Program-made: the position numbers and the translations under genes | Source of the DNA: Odontesthes bonariensis | Lineage: Eukaryota; Chordata; Actinopteri; Atheriniformes; Atherinopsidae | Assembly (NCBI RefSeq): GCF_027942865.1 | Contig: NC_134522.1 | Span: 6,912,849-6,976,848, forward strand | Direction of reading: 5' to 3' | DNA length: 64,000 nucleotides | The notes under the pieces: model-generated | Databases searched by the model: none | What the model saw: only the letters and a program-made list of their open reading frames with translations | Told to the model about the DNA's origin: nothing | In this document: positions 1 to 12,100 of the stretch, in pieces | Layout of the letters: the number at the start of each line of letters is the position of its first letter | Numbering within the stretch: the stretch's first letter is position 1

Positions 1-2081
1 GACCTCGATGACACTTAAAGAGCACCTGTGGTTGAGATGTGAAAGAGACTCTCAGGTTTTCATCAGCAGGACTGATCTTCATGATCTGTGAAAGTCTGAA
101 GGAGAGAAATGAGTGTGTGTATATAAAGCTCTTAGATATTTTCCTGCAAGGAAGCCTTTTCTTTTCTTTTTTTTATCAAGTTTTCCTCAAACACCTTTTT
201 TAAATCAAACCCTTGAACTGTTTTGTCCAGTTTAATGGATCCCAAAGGCTCAGAAACTGAAGTTTGTTACAAAGGTTGACAATAAACCATTAAAGAAATG
301 TTACAGGAACTAAAATGTGGTCATTATAATGGAGTAATTAATAATTCTGACAAGTCATGCATCACAATGAGCGTAAATATAAAGACAACAAAAGTCAACA
401 CTTTGAATTTTTAAAATTTATTAATGGAGAAAATATAAATATGTATACAAAGATTGAGTAAGTTAAAATATATTGGCCTTCCGTCCTTCATTGCAGACAA
501 ATTAAAGACATTTATCCAAATATTATCACACATCTGAGTCAGGTTTACTGTATAGGTCGATCTGAGGCCTGTCTGCACAACACAACCTAAAAAAAATAAT
601 GAACAAGAAGCTTAAGATGGCTCAAGCAAAAGATTAAGACACTTAAAGACTGAGCTTTATATGTGGGCATTCCTTCTTCCCAGCGACAATCATGACTTCA
701 TTTGAACTTAATTAAATATATGCTACTAAAAGAACTTTAATTGCAATATTTCCTAAGTTTATCTATCGAAGTCGGCTCTGGAAACACACAGCTACATCAT
801 GTCCAGTCAGGCTGACTCACACGAGCTCTACAGTAAGCGTGTAGTTCTGTAGAACCAGAACTGGGAAGTTACGGCTAACGAGTCCGATTCACTACAGAAT
901 CGAGTACCAATTTCATTTTGTAGTGGTAATAAAAGCATTTGGAGTGAATAAATATTTACCACATAGCTCACACACAATGTCTCCAAGACTACGGTCACAG
1001 GAACACCTTTTCATAATGATCCTACAAAGAGAAGCTCTTTAATCAGCCAACTATCTTCTACTTTACCCCTGCAACACTCATAAAGTGATATATTTACAGA
1101 TATCAGACCATTCATACAGTTAATGAGACCTCAGCATGCTGGTGGTTAAACATCATACTGAGTTTAGAAATGATTTACGGACTATTTGATGGAATTCAAG
1201 TAGTCGAACTGGATCTTTTCTGTGGTTATTTAGTTTTATTTTTGAAGTTTTGAAAGAGAAAACTACCATTTACTGTATATTTCTACACATACATACGTCT
1301 AAATAGAGTAAAGTTCTTTTCAGCTGGTCTTCAACAACTTATTTATATGGTTGTGTATGCTTATGTAGTTCAGAGATGGCCGGATCACCAGCTGTATGCA
1401 CTGATCAGCCTCAGTGATGACAGGTAAAGTTACTAAAACAGATATGATGCGATATTCTGATTGAAAACCTTCGGTTCTGGCATTCACCTTCACATTGTTG
1501 GAGACTAAAATCGCCCCAGCAACCTGCCACACCACGAAACAATATAAAGGTGCTGACCCAGCCTCCAAACCCAGAGCCCCAAAATCCTGCTGCCAGAGTT
1601 CTGATTCTGCACACTGACGGCTCAGAGCTGTAACGGTGGACCAATGAGGACCTACACGATATCAGGCAAGTAGGTTTGATAAAGTGGCTCCTCTGTGTAT
1701 AAAATAGGTTTGAACGGGTTTCTACTTCATCAGTGGTGGAGCCCACTCTCTTCCCTCTGTTCAGCTTGGATGGGATTTCTTACTGATTTATAATTAAGGA
1801 CAAAAAGAACTCGACTGATATCAGTTCAAAGTGAGCTAAGCTCAGGCACAGTCTGACGTAGACGTAGTTAAATCATACAGCTACGGTTTGCATAGATCAT
1901 TAAAGTACACACGCCTACATTCACAGCTAAGGCTTTAAGTCTTTAATTTCCCTGCGCTGTGTAGGAACTAAAATACTCTCAAATAGAAAAATAATATTAG
2001 TTTATACAGCTAAATGAATTTAAGTATTGCCAACAGACAGAAATGTGTGAATGTTTGAGGTTCGTCAGCGAGTGTGGGTTT
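1..2081. other. Downstream region of fam177a1 (3' UTR and intergenic, undelimited)
   Basis: No coding exon was recognised. The region lies downstream of the minus-strand fam177a1 stop codon, so part of it should be that gene's 3' UTR. Several reverse-strand AATAAA candidates exist, for example at 417-422, but none can be chosen without transcript data. The short open frames here lack codon structure and resemble no protein I know. Confidence 0.4.
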
Positions 2082-4372
2082 TCAGGAGGGCAGAGGAGAC
2101 GGGACTCTGTTGGTGTCGGGACTCCTGAGGGAGGCCTCGGGCTCCATCTCAAAGCTGATGTTAACAAAGGAGGCTGCGGACGCTTCTGGCTGCTCCACTG
2201 TCGCGGGATCACTCTGCTCGCCTCTCCGCTGCGCTGCGAACTGGCGCTCCGCCTCCTCAGATAAACGGTTCTCCTCCTCTTCCTCCTCCTCCTGCAAGAA
2301 GAGAGTGGTGTGTAGCGTTTTATAGAGAACACATGACAGTAAGTTAATGTTTGTCTTCTTACTCCTGCCTCTGTGTAAACAGCATACAAGGTGTGACTTC
2401 CTTCCTGTGTCTTACCTCTTTCTTTATGCGATAGTACTCATCGATTGCATACTGGTACTTTGGAGTGGTGATGCCAAACAGGGAGGCGAGTCTCTCTCCC
2501 ATGTAGTCACACACTGCAGGAAACACACACATTCAGTAAAAACAAGTCCACTAATGCAGTTTCTACAGCGGCGCACAAATTTTACTGACCCAAATCGCCA
2601 CCTTCAGCAGGTGGACTGGCATCATTTCAAGAGAAATACTATGTTAAATAATTATTTATAGATGTATCATGAACTGCAGCTAAATTTGGTCACTGTCATG
2701 ACTCATGGATTATGCAGGCTGGCTACATGGCTAGGCTAACCTTAGCTAAGCTTTACAAAAAATAGTAACAATATAGGCCTACTTTGAAGTTTGCATTGTG
2801 AATAAAGATTAAAATAAATAAATGCATATAAAAAGCAACAGCTTTACGAGTTAACGACTATTGATGTTATACCAACTGGTATTAAATTTCCTTCCTTCAA
2901 AGTGGGGTTTTTACAGTGACCACTGTATGACTCTACAGTTGTCAGCCACTACTCTTGGATGGTATGATGTTCGTATTTAAACGTCACAAACAGCTTTTCA
3001 GCAGAGGAGTAGAATCCATTCTTGGCTAATCAGACCATTGCATCAGTACTTTGTAATTCTTTATATGAAAGTGTACATATTTAGTTTGATGGTTTAAACC
3101 ATTATTCATTTATTTAAACAGTCTATGTGGTAAGGCTGACAGCCACCTGTTGCACTGAGACGTATATGAAGTTGATTTATAGTCACACTTTTTATGGTTA
3201 TGTCACTTAGCAAAAGTATAGTGTCTTATTAGTTTACTTTAAGCATATTTAATAGCATTCTATTGTTAGTTTTAGTCACTGGTATCAAATATAAACAGCA
3301 CTAATACGACAGTCTGATCACAAATCGTTTGATAACCAATCAAGTGGCTCCTGCTGTTGAAAAGTTGTTTCTGACATGTAAATACATGTAGGTATTTTTA
3401 GGAGCTTCAAAGTTGTAAAGATCTCAGAACCTTTCTTACCTGAGACAGTGGAGGTGGTCATTCTCCACATGTGGAACCAAAAGTAAGGACCCCAGGTCAG
3501 TTTGGACTACAGCACGTTGAAGAGATGCATGACAAAAAATAATTATTAATTCATTCACAGCATTTATAATCACTCTTTCAGCTCTATTTCATTCTCCTAA
3601 ACTCCTTCGGAAAACGTGTTCCCTCCTCTGAGTTCACAGCTATACAAATTGTATAACATGAGGCAGGATTTCCAAATGGAGAAACATCTCTAAGTGGGAA
3701 TACTGAGTGTCCACATCAATGTCTCAGTACAGTCAAACCCCAATAGTTTCAGTTAAAGGACCTTTATGGATCCCAGCCTACCGGATCAACTGTAACGACA
3801 TCTTTTTTCACAGGAGCCTCCTCCTCTTCCTCCTCTTCATCAGTGCTGTACTCCTCCATGGTCTCTCCACTGGCAAAGTGGATGGTCCTGCGTGGCACCT
3901 TGACTTTCCCTTGCATCCCCGTGGACTCCATAATCTCCACAGTCTCAAAGTCAGTCGCACCCCCAGCACTCTGATGACACCACAAACAGCATTGTGATTG
4001 ATGCATGTTCGTTGTGTTTAGTATGGGGATTCATGGTTGAAAAATCACTTAGCAACCAACAAAATCCCAACGCTATTAACCCGAGGTTACCAATACTGTT
4101 TAATTTATCACCAGATATCCCACGAATATACACCAGAGAAACAGCTAAGTGACTAAAGCATTCTACAGAAGCCTCTTAACTGATGTGTTTGTTAGCCGTT
4201 AGCTTCGAAGCTAAGGAAGTAACTGTCTAACAAAATGAAAAAAAGTCCTTATTTTATCTCTAAATGTGCTCAAATGTAAGGAGTTGTATCAGCGGCCACT
4301 AACCTTTTCGGTTTCCATAGTTTGTCCCAATGAAACGTTCACATTAGTCAAATACAGCGACAAATCTGCCAT
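2082..4372 (-). CDS. fam177a1: FAM177A family protein, 5 coding exons
   Basis: Coding exons on the minus strand are 4304-4372, 3782-3970, 3440-3506, 2416-2513 and 2082-2291, all with GT-AG borders; joined they give 633 nt (210 aa). Exon 2 carries the family hallmark VPRRTIHFASGETMEEYSTD followed by an acidic run. Exon 3 encodes SKLTWGPYFWFHMW, exon 4 the conserved TPKYQYAIDEYYR segment, and exon 5 a Glu-rich coiled-coil-like stretch ending in SFVNISFEME. Length and order match vertebrate FAM177A1 (just over 200 aa). The start at 4372 is the first ATG in frame with exon 2; a second ATG (MetGluThrGluLys) lies near the end of exon 1. The molecular function of the family is poorly defined. It is divergently arranged with ttc7b, start codons about 1.8 kb apart. 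Confidence 0.93.
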
Positions 4373-5385
4373 CTCAGGCGCTTCGTCCACCTCACCACAA
4401 CTGTTGGTTTGCGTTCCGCCACAAGAGTTGAACTTCCGGTCGGTGCTCTTCACAATAAAAGCTTACCATTGGATCATTTATTGGGCATAAACAATCTAAC
4501 TCTAAGGCCAATATATAACTAAAATTGGTGTGCATCTTAATAAAACGAAACAATTTTTAGTAAAGCACCATGATGATCTACTGCACTACATTTCAATTGA
4601 TAATAAATAATAGAAAATTATAGAAAATTTTATTAAATAAGTACTTCGCAAGACTGAAATATGCAAAAAATGAAATAGAGACACAGTTTATAAGCGAAAA
4701 CAGAGTTTGTACAATATTTGGTATAGGCTAAGACAAGCTTTCATGTAAGTTCTTGAAGTAGCTTTTTATGCTTGACTAATTCATAGGTCAGTGTTAAGTG
4801 GCTTTGCAAACAAAAGAGCACATTCCTCTAAAATTGGTCAGGTATAATTAACTACAAATGAGTTAAATAAGCAGCCAAAGAAAAACTTTGAAAGAGCTTC
4901 AGAAAGACTGGAGAACTACAAAACTGTTTGTTCACAAAAACATATAAGAAATAAAAAACAAGATCACATTATTTAAGATGTTGCACAAAATAAAATACCA
5001 ACACTAAAGAAAATACTTTTCAATGCTATAGAGTGAGTTATAAATCTATCTGTATGCAGGATTATCTATATGTCCATCTGTATCATCTGCATCTCCACAT
5101 CTGAAGGATAAATTAAGAGTTTTTGGAGGATCATGGGGAATTAAAAGATCTCAGACAGAATCCGGAGCTATAGAGTAAATACAGCTCTGACAGAATCTGG
5201 AAGTTTGTGATGGCCTTTTGTGAAATTTAATACACAACATGACCGCTAGGTCTCATTGTTTTTACCGAAATGAGTAGGTAAACAATTATTTTATTCCCCC
5301 TACTATTTCTTTTTTAGTCTTAGTTGTAAAACAGTTTAGTCAGCTGTGTCAACATATATAGCTGGTGATACAGTAAGTGATATAC
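4373..5385. other. Intergenic region upstream of fam177a1
   Basis: AT-rich sequence between the divergent fam177a1 and ttc7b genes. The first tens of bases next to 4373 should hold the fam177a1 promoter and 5' UTR. No clear TATA box or CpG-rich block was seen, and no gene or recognisable repeat was found up to the foldback element at 5386. Confidence 0.4.
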
Positions 5386-6042
5386 TATGGAAGTTTTTCT
5401 ATGCCATCAGAGTTTGAATACGAATTTCTAACATCGATTTTTTACAGCATCAAAATCAGACTCTGAATTTGAAAAACCAACAGTGGAAAAAAAAATTCAG
5501 TGGAAAAAAATTCAACTTCAAAAAATTCAGTGGAAAAAAATTAAACTTCAAAAAATTCAGTGGAAAAAAATTCAATTCCAAAAATTCAGTGGAAAAAAAT
5601 TAAACTTAAAAAAATTCAGTGGAAAAAGAACCAGACTTAACATCCGGGTAAACAGGGAGAAGCAATCGATCCCTGTCTCAATTCATCCAACAGCAGCAAA
5701 TCAAGTTACGCTCCATTGGACAGATCAGCCATGTCCACCAACGCGAGTGATGGTGCTTTGGTGAGTGAGTTTACTTTATTTGCCATTTGTGTTAATAAAA
5801 TTGAGTAATAGATATTACTCAATATATCTATTGAGCTGATCTGATGAATTGAGACAGGGATTGATTGCTTCTCCCTGTTTACCCGGATGTCTGGTTCTTT
5901 TTCCACAGAATTTTTTGAAGTTGAATTTTTTTTTTTTTTTCCACTGTTGGTTTTTCAAATTCAGAGTCTGATTTTGATGCTGTAAAAAATTCGATATTAG
6001 AAATTCGTATTCAAACTCTGATGGCACAGAAAAACTTCCATA
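5386..6042. mobile_element. TA-flanked foldback MITE next to the ttc7b start
   Basis: The two ends are inverted copies of each other: TATGGAAGTTTTTCT at 5386 and its reverse complement ending at 6042. The match continues for about 105 bp per side with few mismatches, and a second inverted pair (around 5640-5690 and 5840-5890) lies further in. The TA at both ends fits a mariner/Tc1-type TA target duplication. The left half holds about five tandem copies of a roughly 30-bp A-rich unit built on AAATTCAGTGG (5485-5640). No transposase frame is present, so it is non-autonomous. It ends about 155 bp before the ttc7b start codon. Confidence 0.8.
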
Positions 6043-6197
6043 CTCGTGTGTAACGGTTAGTGGTTTAAGCTTTATTTTAGAAGTAGCCGGAGGAAGCTGT
6101 TTGTCTCGTGGGTGTGTGAGCTTTGACGGTTCGCGGTGGAGGAAGACGGAGCCTCTTGTTGTGTTTTGGTCCAGTGGAGTCGACCTCGGTCACGAAA
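6043..6197 (+). promoter_or_regulatory. ttc7b: ttc7b 5' UTR and probable core promoter
   Basis: This 155-bp segment lies between the foldback element and the ttc7b start codon. It is more GC-rich than its surroundings and includes AGTAGCCGGAGGAAGC, which has an ETS-like CCGGAAG-type core with one mismatch. No TATA box is evident. The transcription start is not determined, so the 5' UTR may begin inside or upstream of the MITE. Confidence 0.45.
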
Positions 6198-9100
6198 ATG
6201 ACAGCGAAGAAGTCGGGCTCACGACTGGAGACGGAGATAGAGCGGTGCCGCTCAGAGAGCCAGTGGGACAAGATACCAGAGTTGGTGCGACAGCTCTCGG
6301 CCAAGTTAATATCAAACGGTAGGAAACGGGCTCTTTCATTCGGTGTAGGAGGCCTTCTCCCCGGCCTGAGTCCTCGGTGCTTCCTGACTGTTGACTGACT
6401 TGTGTGACAAGCTAATGCTGATTTATTAATTACCCACACGTACACTAATAAACACAATCAACATAAAATGAGAAAAATAACCAGTGTCACCTCTGTTTCA
6501 TGCTTGTTCTTCCGCCACGATTTTGATTGAGATTGCTAATGGATACCAAAAACGGAGGACAGTTGTGATTTTACTGAAGACAAACCGGCTCTTTTGGATT
6601 TTCATCTCAGCCGATTTTCCCAGAAGGATTTGTGTCTTAGTTTTGTGTCTTAATATTTTATCCAGGAAGCACACACGTTTGCCGAAACCACATATTGTGG
6701 ATTTGCAGTGCAGCTACATGCTAACTGTCAAACTAAAAGAATGTTTCAGAACTGTGTGACTGTCGTTAAAACCGTGATTTTTTTTTTTGTTTGTTTTACA
6801 AATGAGTAAACAGCACTTTAACTATAAATTTAGGTTTTATTTTTATTCGTAGTTGATTGGCGCCACTAGGTTTATATTTGATGTAAAAAAAAAAAAGGAG
6901 TTGGATAGACATATATGTGTTTGAGCATGACTGAGGTGTAGCAGATCAAAATGACTATTAACAAATGGAGCAAAAAAAATTAAAAACAGATGTGCACAGA
7001 AAAATAATGATAGTTAAAGTGTATTGAATGAAAGCCATTTGCATGGTGAAAGCAATACAGTTGATTACTGTGCATCATTACGCAGTATATATGTGTAAAT
7101 GTGTCTTTGTCAACAACCCAAAAAATACCATCATTACATTTACTTTTGATCACCTAAACCTTGGGATCGGTATCTTAAAAGAGCTGAAACTTTTATATTG
7201 TGTTGTCAGCACTGGTGTGAACTTTCATAAATTAAAGGTTAGTTTTTCACATAAAATCTGCTGGAGTGCAAAGGCCAAAGGAGAAAGTAAATCATCCAAA
7301 TACTTGGTATTTGTACTATATTTTCCCATCTCTTTTATTAAAAATATTTCAAATCAATTTGATCATTTTATAGATTAAAATAATCATTTAGAATAAGTCA
7401 TTTGACCTTTATCAGCTCTAACAGGAATCTGTGGTATGTTCAGGAACAGGATTTCAGGTCATTTTAGCCTTTTATTATCTAAACACACACTCACATGGTG
7501 GAGAAACTGGTGCATAATTCTGGCTGGTATGTGTGCAAGCACAGCGGTCTTTCTCTGTAGATTTACTTCTTAAAATCTTAGCAGTGTGACTCTTAAAGGG
7601 ACATATTTACATTATGATTGGCTTTGCTTTGGTTATTTGATCTCAGATTTACCTTTGACCGATATTTAGTGATCTGTAACTATTTCTAGTTTGTTATTTT
7701 ATCTAGAACTGATAAATATACATATATACAAAACTGTGTAAACATTCTGCTCCACTACTCATTTCTTTATATTTGTTTCCAAGCAGACAGACTTTATTGT
7801 AATCTTTAAATCTTCTAATCAAAGTTTTTCTTTGGACATTTGCTGCTTTTTCACTCATTTTCAGTCCAGTTCTTGTTCCTGAACATTTTCAGAGGAATTA
7901 ATGTGTTTATTAAGCCACTTAACTCTGACCTATGGATCATTCAGAAAAAAAAGGCTCCTAACTCAAGGGAGGAACCAGTGTTGTGTCCACACATAACAGA
8001 CAACTTAGCAAAGAATCCATTTTAAATTGGATCTTTAGGCACTTTGTTCCCAGCAGCCTGTCACAGAGACACATCATTTGATCCCATTTCTTTAGTTTCC
8101 TCTATGAAAAACAGCAAAGATAACACAGTCTGACAGACAGAAAACAGGATTTCTGCAGCAACAAGGTGATTCCCAAAGAGTTGTTAGCTGAAAACTTGGC
8201 ATATCACAGCATCGTGTGCAGCGTGTCCTTAAAACATTTGAGGAAACTGGACAAGTGGAGGACAAAAGAAGAAGTGTCAGGCCTAAAGAACTATCTCCAG
8301 CAGATGAACAGGATCTGAAAGTGATGTCCTTAAGAAAGAGGAAAACATCCAGCAAAGACCTGACACAGGAGCTGAGAGATGCATCTGGAGCTTCAGCTGA
8401 TCCATCTGCTGTTGGCCCAAGCCTCAAAAACTGACTTTCAGGCCCTGTTTTCCAAACAATATATAAAGGAACGAGGTGTGAGATTCACTTTTACTCACCT
8501 CAGGTGGTGAAAACGTCTCTCGACTGAGGACCAATAGACACAGTTTATGATTCCTCTTAAGCTGTTGTGTATTTTTGTGCCTAGATGACTTGGGGGAGCT
8601 GTTGCAGGGGGAATGCAAGCTCCAGTCATACTTGAAGGAGAATCCCATCAAGCAGGGTGCGAGTCCCAGAGGCCCACGTCCCAAACTGGTGGAGGTCAGG
8701 AAGCATCTAACTGCTGCTCTGGACAGAGGAAACCTCAAGGTAACTCAGGAGCAAGAGATGATTCATTCATTGTGTGGTCCGTACAAAAGTCTGAAGCTTC
8801 AAATCCAACTTTCCTCCAGGCTGATTACCTCCAGGAAGCCAGCGTGTTGATGGCCAAACTCTGTTATGTGGAGGGAGAATACAGAGATGCTTTAGGTAAC
8901 TCTCACTCCGTTTGCTTTTTATGCTATGTGTACGAAACACTTAAAGGAGAATTCCGGCTATTTTACAAACATATCCCATCTGTTGGAGACCCAGGAAAGT
9001 TGGCCAAAGGGAAAAACGCGAGAAATTTTGCTGATAATGAGGAGGTATTTGGCCTTGAGTTTTCATTGCCTTCCCGTCCGCAACCGGCAGACTTTACCTC

Positions 9101-12100
9101 TGAACACGGAAGCTGAGAGAGGTAGGTGCGCTGTTTTTGACATCTCAAAATGTATCATGTCTGTGCTAGCTAATGGTATGGTTAGCCCCTGGGTTGAATT
9201 GTATTGCTACTGACACCACGGCCAATTCGGTAAAAAGTATTTTGATACACGTTAAGAGTCTCAGAAAAGGTTAAATGCTTGCCCGATAGAGCCCGCTTTC
9301 ATGGAAATCAGCGCAATTGGACAACTTTGCGCAGCGGGCATGAACATTTCTCACGTTTTTCCCTTTGGCCAACTTTCCTGGGTCTCCAACAGATGGGATA
9401 TGTTTGTAAAATAGCCGGAATTCTCCTTTAATGAGTCAACGAGCTTCCCCATAACTGCAATGATAATTGCTAATTTTTCCAGGTCACTACAGCAGGGTGA
9501 ACCTGGATGACATGCAGCTGGTGGGAGCTCCTGTGTACAGGCTGTCCATGATAGCAGAGGCTTATGCCACCAAAGGTACACACACAGACACCCTCAAGCG
9601 TCATTTGTGTCTCACGACCTTCTTAACTTGCTTCAATCCCGTCTGTGCTAATCTCTGCAGTGCTACTTCTGTCCACATGGGGGCAGAACAACGTTATTTC
9701 TGTGATTTATTTGTTTCTTTAATTAACTGAGTACATTGTGAGAGATGAAAAACATTCACAGTTAAGAAAGGATGATCATCCCAGAGTCCAAAAACTGATG
9801 ACTCGCGGCCTGTGTCTCATCCAATTTGTTTTCCTGTCACCCTGATCGCTGTCCTCCCTCCAAGGTTTGTGTCTAGAGAAGGTCCCAGCTGCCTCTCCGT
9901 CCCTGTCCAACAAGAACACTGGCTCGCCGTCGTCCAATAGGAGCACAACAGAGCGCGAGCAGGAAATCATCACCTGCTACGAAAAGTCCGGAGACATCGC
10001 TTTGCTTTACCTGCAGGAAGCCGAGAAGGTGCGTGTGCTCGAGGGTGTAAAACTGGTACATTTGTTTCACAGTTTCTCTGCAGATATCTTGTGAGTGATC
10101 TGAACTCTGAAGTGTTCTGCCAAAGTTGTGGGAGTGTGATGAATATTCTGCTGAGTGCTACTTGCCAAACGACAAACAAGTTTCTTCTTTACTTAGAAAG
10201 CAACTGCAGCCTCGTGCGTGCTCTATCAAAGCGAAGTTATAAGAGAAGAGAAGATATAATCTGTTGGTTTATATCAAGTTAGGCAGCTTTATTGAATTGG
10301 AATTAAAGATTGAACTAATTTGGATTTTAATTAATCTCATTTTTATTGAATTACAATTATCTTAAATTGGATTCTGCCTCTCAAGAGCTTTGAGATCACA
10401 TTTGTTGTTATTTGGAACTCTGTAGATAAAGCTGAATTGAATCTGAGTGGGCATACAGACGGGATAATCTGCAATAAAACACAACGATAGAAGTATTCCC
10501 TAAAAACAACAATAAAAAATAGAAATAAGATGGTAAACAGAAGAGAGGTTTTAAGGCTGGAGCGACAGAAACGTGAGAAATAACGGAAGTTCAAGTTGTA
10601 TTTGTGTATATTAATAAAACTAGAAGTTATTTTTATTCTTTGAATTTCATATTTTGTCCAATAAACAGTACAAAACTCTTCCCAAGACACAGGAAAAAGT
10701 AAATATTTAGAGCTTATGTATGGAAAAAAGACTTAAACAACCAATCTCTTGTCAAAATAATATAAAAAGTAAATTTTTTAATGGATCAACTTCCTCTTGA
10801 TTCACTGATCAAATATTCAGTGAATTGTTTCAGATCAACGCCCCTAAATTATGATCTTTAAATACACTTCATACACTCTTATCCAGTGAAAATAACTAAC
10901 ATTCAGGCCAAGAAAGCCCAAGATTACCAAAATTCACAAGTTATACTAACCTCAGAAGACAGAATCATGGTCATTTGGTTCCATCATGTATAGAAATAAA
11001 TCTACCTGATCTGTGTTGGAAACAAATCAAAACTTTCTTTGATTTGTCCTTATTACTTTCTCTCCATCTGTGTTTCTGTAGGCGTTATCAGCAGGGATTC
11101 AGAACCGCAGCCCAAAGCCTGGACCGGCAGCCCAGGACCAGGAGCTGGGCTACTTCCTGGAGACGGGCCTGCAGAGAGCCCACGTCATCCACTTCAAGAA
11201 TGGGTAAGAGGTAGAAACGGGTGGTTTAAACTTTCTTAACATTTTTTTTTTTTTAAAGAGTTGCCTGAACAGAAGTCATTTAGAAGCCCTTTGTGGGCAT
11301 TTTCTGCCCACTTTGCAGTGGTGGTTTGACAAAGCGTGAACACGGTTGCGTAATAAATGCAGTTAAACTCGGAGTTGTTCCCACTCTGGTGGCGCAAAGA
11401 GCAGAAATGTCTTTGAAGCAAAATCTCTTTTTAATGCGGTTGTACTGCAGCATCAGAAACTAGAAAGAGAGTAAACACTGCACATTTGTAGTTTCATCCA
11501 TGTGGAATTCTGACATTACTTTGAATGTAATAATTCAGACCTAAAGAAACATGAATTTGTTTATGTTCTTACAGCCTTTCACTGATTACATTTACATGCA
11601 CAGCAATGCTCTGACTGGCAGTTTTAAGACATTAATATGACGGTCCAATGAGTGATCCCTGCTTATATCAGATCCCTCTATACCACCGAAATGTGTGAGC
11701 TCATCCACGTTTTAAGGTATCTTTATAATCCCCAACACATACAGGACTAAATTACTTTTGGAGTCCATTTATTCTGCATTGTGGCGGAATATATCTGCAC
11801 CCTGATGGAAGCAACACAAACTCCCACCCGAGGGCTTGCTTTGTCAGCCAAGATAGATCAGGCTTTTATTCAAAGACCTGACCTTAAAGAAGTCATTGAG
11901 GTCTCGTAACGATGTTCCAGCTGCTCACCCTGTCGTCTTTTGTGTTCTGGGGGGGGGCATCGAACCACAATTATTCGTAGGTTACAGTCGTAAGATCTTT
12001 GTACTGCTGCTCAAGTTCAACAGCCTGATTATCCGTCATGAAAGGGGAGATGAAAGCTAAAAAAACATTGTCTCTTTATTCTGTCTCAAGTTTTAGTCTG

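Noticed and set aside
5483-5764. Lys/Gln-rich 93-aa frame
   Set aside because: Translation of the A-rich tandem units of the foldback MITE.
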